NCBI GenBank assembly: GCA_947498315.1 | Contig: CANMLD010000012.1 | Location: forward strand, 1-41,983 | DNA length: 41,983 bases | Source: Pseudomonadota bacterium | Lineage (GTDB): Bacteria; Myxococcota_A; UBA9042; GCA-2863065 | Direction: 5' to 3' | Shown here: in pieces, positions 16,430-24,125 of the stretch | How the letters are laid out: every line of letters starts with the position of its first letter | Position numbering within the stretch: the first letter of the stretch is position 1 | Made by a program: the position numbers and the translations under genes | Notes under the pieces: generated by a model | What the model was told of the DNA's origin: nothing | The model's database searches: none | The model's input: only the letters and a program-made list of their open reading frames with translations

Positions 16430-17536
16430 ATGCCGATGTCAGTTACCACGAGATCTAGCCGCGTTCAGAAGCCCGCCCTCGCCCAACCAAGCTCCGCTCC
16501 AACGGGATCCGCCTCCATGAGCTCCCCCACTCGAGAGGTTGAGCCAGGGGCTCCCGCGCGCGCACCCGGCCCCTGGTTCTCGGCAAAGGCACCCGCGACC
16601 ATCGCCAATGTCGGGCCCGGGTTCGACGTCCTTGGAATGGCGCTACACGCTTCGATGCGGCTTTGCGACCGAGTTACCCTCCGAGTGCTTCCGCCAGGCG
16701 CTCCTGGGCCGCGTTTCTCCGTGACCGTGCGCGGCGACGGGCGCCGATTGCCCCGGGAGCCCGATCTCAACGTGGCCAGCGTCGCCGCTAAAGCCGTGTT
16801 CGCGCTCGCCGGATCGGACGCTGGATTCGAGCTTCGACTGAGCAAAGGGCTCCCGCTCGGCAGCGGCCTGGGTTCATCGGCCGCGAGCGCCGCTGCTGCC
16901 GCCATCGCGGCCAACGAGGCGCTCGGTCGTCCCCTGACGCTGCGGGAGCTCATCCCCGCTGGGCGAGCCGGCGAAGCGATTGCGGCAGGCAGCCCTCATC
17001 CGGACAACGTGGTCCCGGCTCTGCTCGGTGGTGTGCAGCTCGTCGTCGACACCGACGACGCGCACCCGAGCCGTGCCGATGGGAGCCTCGAGATCGTGTC
17101 TCTGCCGGTGCTGCACGCGCTACGGGTGGTCGTGGTCATCCCGCAGCTCGAAGTACGGACCGCCGACGCCCGTCGCGCGATCCCGAGCGAGATCCCTCAC
17201 TCGGACGCTGTCTTCAGCGCGTCCCGTCTCGCGTTGTTGGTGTCTGCATTTTACGAGCGTGACCTGGCACGGCTGCGGGTCGCTGTGGCAGATCGGCTGC
17301 ATGAGCCGTATCGCGGTCCACTCATCACCGGGTTCGAGCCGGCGCGCGCCGCCGCCTTGGGCGCGGGCGCTCTCGCCGTCGGGATCTCAGGTAGCGGGCC
17401 CGCGATGTTCGCTTTCGTGGAGAGCGAGCTCGTTGGGAACCTAGTGGCGCGTGCGTTCGTTGCGGGCTTCGCGTCAGCCGGCGTCAAGGCCCGTGCAGTC
17501 GTCGGTCGCATCGCCTCGGAGCGGCGAGGCGCCTGA
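16430..17536 (+). CDS. thrB: homoserine kinase (GHMP family)
   Basis: ThrB phosphorylates homoserine on the way to threonine. GHMP-kinase blocks are present: APATIANVGPGFDVLGMAL (54-72), the phosphate-binding motif LPLGSGLGSSAA (141-152), SPHPDNVVPALLGG, and the C-terminal GISGSGPAMFAF. The catalytic domain has normal length (~300). The first ~45 residues are a Pro/Ser/Ala-rich extension that may not be translated, since ATG 16517 is an alternative start. No thrA or thrC is adjacent. It is divergent from the ECF sigma gene and convergent with the Sel1 gene (21-nt gap). Confidence 0.9.
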   Translation: MPMSVTTRSSRVQKPALAQPSSAPTGSASMSSPTREVEPGAPARAPGPWFSAKAPATIANVGPGFDVLGMALHASMRLCDRVTLRVLPPGAPGPRFSVTVRGDGRRLPREPDLNVASVAAKAVFALAGSDAGFELRLSKGLPLGSGLGSSAASAAAAAIAANEALGRPLTLRELIPAGRAGEAIAAGSPHPDNVVPALLGGVQLVVDTDDAHPSRADGSLEIVSLPVLHALRVVVVIPQLEVRTADARRAIPSEIPHSDAVFSASRLALLVSAFYERDLARLRVAVADRLHEPYRGPLITGFEPARAAALGAGALAVGISGSGPAMFAFVESELVGNLVARAFVAGFASAGVKARAVVGRIASERRGA

Positions 17537-17557
17537 CGAGCCGACGATGTGAGGCGC

Positions 17558-19123
17558 CTATTCGAAGTCGACGTTCGGCGTCGTATCCGACCATATGGGG
17601 CTCTGTCGCACGTGCGTGTCGGTCTCGGCGTAAAGCGCCGCTTTGAAGGCCGCCGATTGCTCGAGTGCGTCGAGTTGGCGCTTGGCTTCGGCGTTGCCAT
17701 CTTTGGCGGCCCGGTCGAACCACCCGAAGGCCGCGACCGGATCGCGAGCGATGGGCCCTTCTAGCAACATGCGACCGAGGTTCACCATGGCTGGAGTGTG
17801 GCCAGCATGTGCAGCTCCCTCGTAACATCGGGCGGCGGCCTCCGCGTCGACCAGGCCTCCAAGCCCATCGGCGTGGGCGCGACCGAGCGCGAACAGGCCC
17901 GACGGATGGCCCTGTGCGGCCGAGAGCTCGACCAGCCGACGCCCCTCGTGGGGCTTGCGAGTGGCGACGCTGCCCGTGAGCAACCAGATGCCGACCAGTG
18001 CTTGCGCTTCCGCCTCACCCGCGTTGGCGGCCTGCGTGAAGAGCTCGCGAGCACGAGCGGCACCGTTCGGCCCGGGATCGGTCATTCGGACCAACTTCGC
18101 GAGGGCGGTCATCGCCAGCGCGTACCCGCGCTCGGTCGATAGCTCAAAGTAGTGAAGCGCCTGGGCAAAGTCCTGAGCGGCGCCGCCCGCGCCTTCTCTG
18201 AAAGCGAGGCCGAGGTGAAATGCAGCCCGGCCGTGACCGAGATCGGCCGCGCGCTGAAACCACTCGAGCGCCATACGGTCGTCGGGGCTCAGCTCGGCCT
18301 CTCCGAAGACGTAGAAGGTCCCAATGGCGAATGCCGCTTCTGCATGCCCCTGCTCTGCAGCGCGCTCGAACCACTCTCGGGCGCGACGAAGGTTCGGATG
18401 GCCATCGTCTCCGCGCTGAAGTGACGAGCCGAGCTCGAACTGCGCTTCGGCCAGTCCGGCGAGGGCCGCACGCTCGAACCACTGCGCGGCTTGGTCGACG
18501 CTGAGCCGTACGCCTTTGCCCTGGCTGTAGAGTAAGCCCAATCGGTATTGAGCGACTGGGCTCTCGGCCTCGGCTGCGAGTCGAAACCAACTTGCCGCCG
18601 TCGCCGAGCTCTCTGGGACGCCTTCACCGCCCAGATACATCTGGCCAAGCACCAGCCGGGCTTCGGTGTCTCCGCTCTCGGACGCACGTTCCAGCCAGCT
18701 ACGGGCGAGATCGATGTCCTGGGAGAGTACGGTGCCACTCTTGAACGCGAGTCCAAGCGCGAGCCGAGCCCGCCGATGCCCGCCATCCGCGGCCCACGCG
18801 AGCCAACGCTCTGCCTGCGCAGGACGCATTGGACAACCGTGTTCACCGAGGCACGCGAAGCCGAAGAGGTACGCGGCTTCGACGTCGCCGTTCTGCGCTG
18901 CGACCTCGAGCCAACGGAGCGCTTGTGGGATGTCCTTGTCAACGCCATCCCCTTTCAGGAAGACCGTTCCAAGCACCCGCTGCGCGCCGCGGTTGCCTTG
19001 CGATGCTGCCGCGCGAAGCCAGCGATGGGCTTCGTGGTGGTCTTGCGGAGCGCCTCGACCGCTGTAATAGGCAAGACCGAGCGTGAGTTGGGCCTCTGCG
19101 TTGCCGCCGATGGCTGCTTGCAT
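17558..19123 (-). CDS. Sel1-repeat (TPR-like) protein
   Basis: The chain is about 521 residues made almost wholly of tandem Sel1-like repeats of ~36 residues. I count 13 (units such as AEAQLTLGLAYYSGRG, TEARLVLGQMYLGGEGV and PVAQYRLGLLYSQGKGV) plus a degenerate last one. Sel1 repeats form helical solenoids that scaffold protein-protein interactions. There is no signal peptide or extra domain. ATG 19123 is chosen because the upstream TTG at 19141 adds only six unsupported residues. The upstream gap 19142-19372 to pgk has no obvious terminator. Partner unknown. Confidence 0.88.
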   Translation of the reverse strand: MQAAIGGNAEAQLTLGLAYYSGRGAPQDHHEAHRWLRAAASQGNRGAQRVLGTVFLKGDGVDKDIPQALRWLEVAAQNGDVEAAYLFGFACLGEHGCPMRPAQAERWLAWAADGGHRRARLALGLAFKSGTVLSQDIDLARSWLERASESGDTEARLVLGQMYLGGEGVPESSATAASWFRLAAEAESPVAQYRLGLLYSQGKGVRLSVDQAAQWFERAALAGLAEAQFELGSSLQRGDDGHPNLRRAREWFERAAEQGHAEAAFAIGTFYVFGEAELSPDDRMALEWFQRAADLGHGRAAFHLGLAFREGAGGAAQDFAQALHYFELSTERGYALAMTALAKLVRMTDPGPNGAARARELFTQAANAGEAEAQALVGIWLLTGSVATRKPHEGRRLVELSAAQGHPSGLFALGRAHADGLGGLVDAEAAARCYEGAAHAGHTPAMVNLGRMLLEGPIARDPVAAFGWFDRAAKDGNAEAKRQLDALEQSAAFKAALYAETDTHVRQSPIWSDTTPNVDFE

Positions 19124-19372
19124 GGTGCTGTCGAGCAACAACCTGAACTACCTCACGGCCGGGGCAGAAGCTTCACTAGGTCCGACAGAGGAGTCGCGAC
19201 GCCCAGACTGGCTTCATCGATACAGCGCTGTCAGGAGATTGTCCTTAGGACACTCTCCCCAAAGCGTACTCCATTGATCCATCGAGCGCGAGGGGGAGGG
19301 GCCTCAGTGGCCGAAGATGGGCTGGCCTCCGTCATGGCAGAAGGACCGGGTCGCTCAGATGAAAAACCTAGT

Positions 19373-20647
19373 TCACCCCGGTGTGGACGTGTCGAGCACC
19401 TCGAGCGGCGGCATGCGGCGGCCTTCGAGATATTCGAGGCTAGCGCCGCCACCCGTCGAGATGTGAGACATGGCGGCTTCGAGTTCGAAGGTCTCGACGG
19501 CAGTCGCCGAATCGCCGCCGCCGACGATTGTGGTTGCGCCTCGGGACGTCGCGATCGCCATCGCGTCGGCGACCGCCCGCGTGCCGGCCGCGTAGACAGG
19601 CCGTTCGAAGACGCCCATGGGCCCATTCCAGACGACCGTCTTGGCACCCGCGATAACCTCGGCGAAGCGGGTCCTCGTCTTAGGGCCGATGTCGACGCCG
19701 AGTAGCGAGTCCGGCAGCGCCTCCGCGTCGACCGGAACGGGGAGGCCGTTTTCGAAGTCGTCCGTCGCGACGTGGTCGGTCGGGAGCAAGATCTTGCCCC
19801 CCCCCGTCGCCAACAGGGCCTTCATCGCATCGACCTGGTCGGCCTCGACCCGGCTCCTCCCGACACGAACCCCCTTGGCCGCCAGCAGCGTGTAGGCCAT
19901 GGCCCCGCCGATTAGGAGGTGGTCGACTTTGGGAAGTAGCGACGCGATGAGCTTCAGCTTGTCCGAGACTTTGGCTCCGCCGAGGATCGCGACGAAGGGG
20001 CGCGCAGGCGTCGCGACGGCCCCGTTAAGAAAGCGCACTTCCTTCTCGACCAGGAAGCCGGCGGCCGCAAAGCCGCCCTTCAGGCGGATCGCCTCCGCGA
20101 GGCCGTACATGCTCGCGTGTTTGCGGTGGCAGGTCCCGAAGGCGTCGTTCACGTAGTCGTCGCCGAGCTCGGCGAGGCTGGCGACAAAGGCATCGAGAGT
20201 AGCTTGCTGGTCGGCCGTAAGTGCCTTGTCCGGGTTCTTGGATGCCTTGTCGGCGATGGTCTCGCCGGCGGCAAACCGAACGTTCTCGAGAAGGAGTACA
20301 CCGCCGTCCTCGAGCGCGCGTGAAGCGGCCACGGCGGCGTCGCCCGTGACCTCCTTCGGGCCGAGAACAACCGTGGTTTCGAGGAGATGCGACAGACGAA
20401 TGGCGACCGGGGCCAGCGAGAACGCGGCTTCGTAGCCTTTCCCCGAGGGTCGTCCGAGGTGGCTCATCAGAACCAGACGGGCACCGCGCTCACGGAGGTG
20501 GCGAAGCGTCGGTAGCGCCTGCACGATGCGGCGATCACTCGTGATCTCTGTGCCATCGAGCGGGACGTTGAAGTCGACGCGGACGAGTACCGTCCGTCCA
20601 TCGAGGCGCGCGCCAGACCGAGCGTTCGCGATTGATAGTACCGTCAT
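19373..20647 (-). CDS. pgk: phosphoglycerate kinase
   Basis: Pgk transfers phosphate between 1,3-bisphosphoglycerate and ADP in glycolysis and gluconeogenesis. Signature segments are VLVRVDFNVPLDG near the N-terminus, LMSHLGRPSG, ILGGAKVSDKL, WNGPMGVFE and TTIVGGGDSATAVE near the C-terminus. The true start is ATG 20647, preceded by AGAGGTG; the frame continues open upstream only because the adjacent repeat element happens to be open. That gives 424 residues, normal to slightly long. The MITE-like copy at 20662-20894 lies immediately upstream of the ribosome-binding site, so the promoter must be inside or beyond that element. Confidence 0.97.
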   Translation of the reverse strand: MTVLSIANARSGARLDGRTVLVRVDFNVPLDGTEITSDRRIVQALPTLRHLRERGARLVLMSHLGRPSGKGYEAAFSLAPVAIRLSHLLETTVVLGPKEVTGDAAVAASRALEDGGVLLLENVRFAAGETIADKASKNPDKALTADQQATLDAFVASLAELGDDYVNDAFGTCHRKHASMYGLAEAIRLKGGFAAAGFLVEKEVRFLNGAVATPARPFVAILGGAKVSDKLKLIASLLPKVDHLLIGGAMAYTLLAAKGVRVGRSRVEADQVDAMKALLATGGGKILLPTDHVATDDFENGLPVPVDAEALPDSLLGVDIGPKTRTRFAEVIAGAKTVVWNGPMGVFERPVYAAGTRAVADAMAIATSRGATTIVGGGDSATAVETFELEAAMSHISTGGGASLEYLEGRRMPPLEVLDTSTPG

Positions 20648-20661
20648 GAGAGCACCTCTGA

Positions 20662-20894
20662 TTGGGTCGGAGAAAATGGAGATTGAGCGATCGCCGCGCA
20701 CGCCGGGGGTGTGGGGGTCGTCCTCCACCCGCAAGCGCCCGCACTGCCGACGCAGCCGCCCTCTTGCTTCGACTGGGCGCCGATAGGCGCGTACTCGATC
20801 GACGAAGGCGGGCTGCATCGCCCGCCTTTGAGCGAGAGCAACTCGATGCTAGAAAATCGCCGGTGGACGCCAATCGGAGCTTTGTCCGACCCAC
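20662..20894. repeat. MITE-like repeat, copy A (233 bp)
   Basis: The ends are near-perfect inverted repeats (TTGGGTCGGAGAAAA at the left; CTTTGTCCGACCCAC at the right) and TGA lies directly outside both ends (20659-20661 and 20895-20897). The interior contains a 9-bp hairpin, AAGGCGGGC/GCCCGCCTT (20805-20828), and a GCGCC/GGCGC hairpin near 20777-20790. Copies B and C of the same family are at 26177 and 28674. All three minus-strand frames are largely open, but they share no known domain. It occupies the gap between the thioredoxin-like gene and pgk. Confidence 0.8.
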
Positions 20895-20966
20895 TGAGTG
20901 ACCCGTGGTGCGGGTCATTTGCTCGAGTGGTGAACGTCCGGGCGCCCGCGGCTAAAGAGCCATGAA

Positions 20967-21815
20967 CTAGAACAAGAGCCGCGTGAGGCGCCGGCGGCGC
21001 TCCTCGACTTCCGGGATGTCGCGGCCAGCCGCTTCAAAGACAACCTTGGCCGCATTCTTGGCCTCCTCTTTGACCTCGGTAGCGGCCTTCTGGACGCAGT
21101 CGATGAGCCCGTCGAGCGCCACCAGCGTGTCGCCGCGTGAGGCGGCTGAGCAGGCCAGCAGGTAGCGGGCACCCCAGTCCATCGGATCGGCGTCGAGCCG
21201 GGCTTGCACTGCATCCTCGCCACCGGCTTCGTGGACTTGCTCGGCGAGGCCGAGGGTCTGGATCGCCGCCTGCGCGGCGGAGTATTCCGGCATCTTGGCG
21301 TCGATCTTGAGGAATTGCTCGCGCGCGTCGAGGACGCGGCTGTTCCGGATGAGGGTACGCCCTAGGGCCAGCAGCGCGGCGCCGTCGGCAGGGTTGGCCT
21401 TGACCTTGTCCTGCCAGTAACGGAGCGCCTTGGCCGGGTCTGTCGGCGGGCCTTCGGGCACCGGGGCCTTGATCCCGAGGCGGGCGATGATGTCGTCGAG
21501 GAAGCGCCGGACCTCTGAGACGGGGAGGGCCTGTGAGAAGCCATGGATGGGCTGGCCCTTATAGATGGCGAAGACGGTCGGCACGGACTGCACGCGGAAC
21601 TGAGCTGCGATGTCTGGCTCCTTGTCGACGTCGATGCGGCCGAGCAGGAAGGTGCCCTTGTAGTCGTCGGCCAGTGCCTCGAGTTGCGGGCCGAAGGTCT
21701 TGCAGGGGCCGCACCAACTCGCCGTGAAGTAGAGGAGCACCAACTGATTCAGGCTCTCCTCCAGGACAGACTGGAAATTATCGATAGTGACGTCTTTGAT
21801 GAACGGGCCTTTCAT
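20967..21815 (-). CDS. thioredoxin-domain protein with TPR-like C-terminus (YbbN/CnoX type)
   Basis: The N-terminal thioredoxin domain (about 1-110) has the redox motif WCGPC (34-38), the cis-Pro segment VQSVPTVFAIYKG and the DVDKEPDIAAQF strand-helix. The rest (about 125-282) is helical and TPR-like (KANPADGAALLALGRTLIRN and so on). This is the YbbN/CnoX architecture, a chaperone-like thioredoxin that in E. coli works with GroEL and DnaK. Unlike E. coli YbbN (SxxC), both active-site cysteines are present, so it can be redox active. ATG 21815 has GAGGAG five bases upstream. It is divergent from moaB. Confidence 0.9.
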   Translation of the reverse strand: MKGPFIKDVTIDNFQSVLEESLNQLVLLYFTASWCGPCKTFGPQLEALADDYKGTFLLGRIDVDKEPDIAAQFRVQSVPTVFAIYKGQPIHGFSQALPVSEVRRFLDDIIARLGIKAPVPEGPPTDPAKALRYWQDKVKANPADGAALLALGRTLIRNSRVLDAREQFLKIDAKMPEYSAAQAAIQTLGLAEQVHEAGGEDAVQARLDADPMDWGARYLLACSAASRGDTLVALDGLIDCVQKAATEVKEEAKNAAKVVFEAAGRDIPEVEERRRRLTRLLF

Positions 21816-21973
21816 GGTTCTCCTCGGTGGCGCGTCGCCGGGTGCAGCAGGGCCGGCGAATGATAGTCGGGCCGTTCCAGACGTCGAGTACCGGCGACAC
21901 CTTTGGTTTGCAGGCCGATGGTCGTAAGGTAGGCCACGTCCGGCCGAGCGCGCCCGGACCCCGAGGAACCGCC

Positions 21974-22525
21974 ATGGTACGCCGTCCCGTCAACATCGCC
22001 GTCCTTACCGTCTCGGACACCCGCACGCCGGAGACCGACACGTCGGGGGCGCTCCTGGTCGAGCGCCTCACGTCGGTCGGTCACCGACTCGCCGACCGCT
22101 GCCTGCTCCCTGACGACATCGCCGGGCTCCGCTGGCAGCTCGAGCGGTGGATCGCCGAGCCGAGCGTCGAGGTCGTTCTCATTACGGGTGGCACCGGGCT
22201 CACCGGACGTGACGTCACGGCCGACGTGGTCGACGCTCTTGCCGAGAAGCACATCCCGGGCTTCGGCGAGCTCTTCCGCTGGCTCAGCTTCGCGGAGATC
22301 GGGACGTCGACCATTCAGTCCAGAGCGACCGCCTGCCTCGTTCGGCGCACGCTGCTCTTCGCCCTCCCTGGCTCCACCGGCGCATGTCGAACCGCGTGGG
22401 ACCAGATCTTGGTGCATCAGCTCGACATCGATCACCGGCCCTGCAACCTCGTGGAGCTCATGGCCCGCTTCGAGGAGGGACCTTCCACCCCGCAGGTCAA
22501 GGCCGCGCAGGACAGCGCTCCATGA
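21974..22525 (+). CDS. moaB: molybdenum cofactor biosynthesis protein MoaB
   Basis: MoaB-family proteins adenylylate molybdopterin or bind it during cofactor synthesis. The MoaB/Mog fold is clear: NIAVLTVSDTRTPETDTSG at the N-terminus, ITGGTGLTGRDVTADVVDAL, then FGELFRWLSFAEIGTSTIQS and LFALPGSTGACRTAWDQIL. ATG 21974 has GAGGAA six bases upstream; the frame before it is not part of the gene. At 183 residues it is normal. The stop overlaps the next start in ATGA, so moaB and the TAXI gene are translationally coupled, an unusual pairing. No other moa or moe gene is in the window. Confidence 0.93.
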   Translation: MVRRPVNIAVLTVSDTRTPETDTSGALLVERLTSVGHRLADRCLLPDDIAGLRWQLERWIAEPSVEVVLITGGTGLTGRDVTADVVDALAEKHIPGFGELFRWLSFAEIGTSTIQSRATACLVRRTLLFALPGSTGACRTAWDQILVHQLDIDHRPCNLVELMARFEEGPSTPQVKAAQDSAP

Positions 22526-23889
22526 AAGTGCTGCGAGCCTTCTGGCGTTCTCCGACCCTCAAGTCGCTCGCGTTTGCCGCTCTGTTGATTGGCCTTGCGT
22601 CGCTGATCGCCACGGTGGACCTGCGCCCGTCGCTGTCTCACCTCGACGTTGGGGTCTACTCGGGATCGCCTACAGGCTCGTATTTCCGCATCACCGAAGG
22701 GCTCGCTGAGGCGGCGCGGGTCCGGAGCGGAGAGATCCGAAACCGCCCGAGCCAGGGATCAGCCGAGAACCTCGGCCAGCTCGAGGCCGGCGCCGACGAT
22801 TGCAGTACGCCGTTCGCGCTCGTACAGGATGGGCTCGCGCCGCAGAAACCGCACGACATCGAGCTCCTCGGTCGGCTGCAGAAGGCCGAGACGGTGTTCG
22901 TGCTCTCGGCTCCCGGAAAGCACTACGAATCATTCGAGTCTCTTCGTGGCGTACGCGTCGGCATCGGGCCGGACGGGAGTGGCGCGCACCGGCTCGCGTC
23001 GTCGGTCTTCGCGTTGCCCGAGCTCTCCCGGCTCGAGACGAAGCTGGTCGCTCTCCCGAACGAAGCCGCCTTTGACGCGCTCGAGCGGGGGGACCTCGAC
23101 CTCACCGTCGTCGTGATCGACGAAGACGCCGAGCTCATTCAGAGCGCCCTTCTCGTGCGCAAGCTCGAGATCGCGCCCATCGCGCATATCGACGCCATCG
23201 CCCGCCGTTTCCCGTTCCTCACAACCGGCCGAATTGGCACTGGCCAGTACGACGCCGTGGCGCTCGTTCCGGCGACAGACCGCACGGTGCTCCGCGTCGA
23301 CACGTTGGTCGTGGTTCACACGTGCGCCGTGCGTAGTCAGCGGATCGCCATGCTCTCTCTGCTCGACGGCGCGTTCCCGGACTTCGTTCGCCACAATCAG
23401 GAGACGCCCAACCAGACGGGGTTACCCCTCGCGGAGGCGTCTCGTCACTTCTTCCAGAACGGCGGGCCCGAGTTCCTCGATATCTGGATGCCGCGTGTTA
23501 GCGACCTGATGCCGCCGGAGAACTGGGTCTACACCGTGATGGGCATCAGCATCCTCTTTCATATCATGGGCTTTGCTCACCGATTTCGCCTCTGGCGAGT
23601 CGACGCGAACCGCGTGAACGTCGAGATTCGCATCGGGCGAGTCTTCGGGCCGACCACCACGGTCGACGAGATTGGCAGGCTCGAGCCGGCGCCCCATCAT
23701 CGGACTTCGGAGACCCTCAAGGCGCTCGACGACGCCATCGGTAGCCTCGAAGGGCTGAACGACCGCTGCCGCACTCAATCGCTCTCCATGCTCGTGCCAA
23801 TGGGCGGCGAGATGGCCTACCGCTATCAGGAGACGTTGATGGCCGACGCGCTCGCCAACCTCAGGCGGTTCCGACGCCGCCTCGGATAG
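22522..23889 (+). CDS. TAXI-family TRAP-type solute-binding protein with C-terminal membrane anchor
   Basis: TAXI proteins bind solutes for TRAP transporters. Here, after a membrane-spanning N-terminus (about 13-38), come VYSGSPTGSYFRITEGLAEA and the family block NRPSQGSAENLGQLEAGADD, then a periplasmic-binding fold with LRGVRVGIGPDGSG. A second hydrophobic helix (about 338-358, NWVYTVMGISILFHIMGFAH) and a charged, helical, presumably cytosolic tail of ~95 residues follow. At 455 residues it is longer than typical (~320). No TRAP membrane subunit is adjacent. The double anchor and cytosolic tail suggest a sensor or adaptor role rather than a free binding protein; this is inference. Confidence 0.8.
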   Translation: MKVLRAFWRSPTLKSLAFAALLIGLASLIATVDLRPSLSHLDVGVYSGSPTGSYFRITEGLAEAARVRSGEIRNRPSQGSAENLGQLEAGADDCSTPFALVQDGLAPQKPHDIELLGRLQKAETVFVLSAPGKHYESFESLRGVRVGIGPDGSGAHRLASSVFALPELSRLETKLVALPNEAAFDALERGDLDLTVVVIDEDAELIQSALLVRKLEIAPIAHIDAIARRFPFLTTGRIGTGQYDAVALVPATDRTVLRVDTLVVVHTCAVRSQRIAMLSLLDGAFPDFVRHNQETPNQTGLPLAEASRHFFQNGGPEFLDIWMPRVSDLMPPENWVYTVMGISILFHIMGFAHRFRLWRVDANRVNVEIRIGRVFGPTTTVDEIGRLEPAPHHRTSETLKALDDAIGSLEGLNDRCRTQSLSMLVPMGGEMAYRYQETLMADALANLRRFRRRLG

Positions 23890-24029
23890 AGGTTCGGTCG
23901 AAAACGAGCGCGCCGATTATTCTCGCGTTCATTTCCGACTGGGCCCTTCGCCCGGCGGGATTCAAAACAAGCACGCTCGCGCCCACGCGACTCTCCGGGT
24001 ATATGGTCCGCTGGAGGAACCCCGATCCC

Positions 24030-24125
24030 ATGGCCGCAGTCACCTTTCTAAACGTCGCTGTCTCTACGCTCGAGTATTCGATGACACGCCCGGCGCTGAC
24101 GATCGCCGTGATGATGACTCCGTGA
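24030..24125 (+). CDS. possible 31-codon leader peptide coupled to the exoribonuclease gene
   Basis: A short frame starts at ATG 24030, which has GGAGGA 11 nt upstream, and stops at TGA 24123-24125, overlapping the GTG start of the nuclease gene by 4 nt (GTGA). The GTG itself has no ribosome-binding site, so its translation may depend on ribosomes finishing the leader. The peptide begins MAAVTFLNVAV and has no recognised domain. Without comparative data it may also be chance. Confidence 0.35.
   Translation: MAAVTFLNVAVSTLEYSMTRPALTIAVMMTP

Noticed and set aside
18548-19705. A 385-residue plus-strand open frame
   Set aside because: It spans the antisense of both the Sel1 gene and the end of pgk, which are secure; no domain is visible.
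20662-20894. Minus-strand open frames inside the MITE copies as a small protein family
   Set aside because: All three frames are largely open in each copy and copy C carries a 41-bp deletion not divisible by three, so conservation is at the DNA level.
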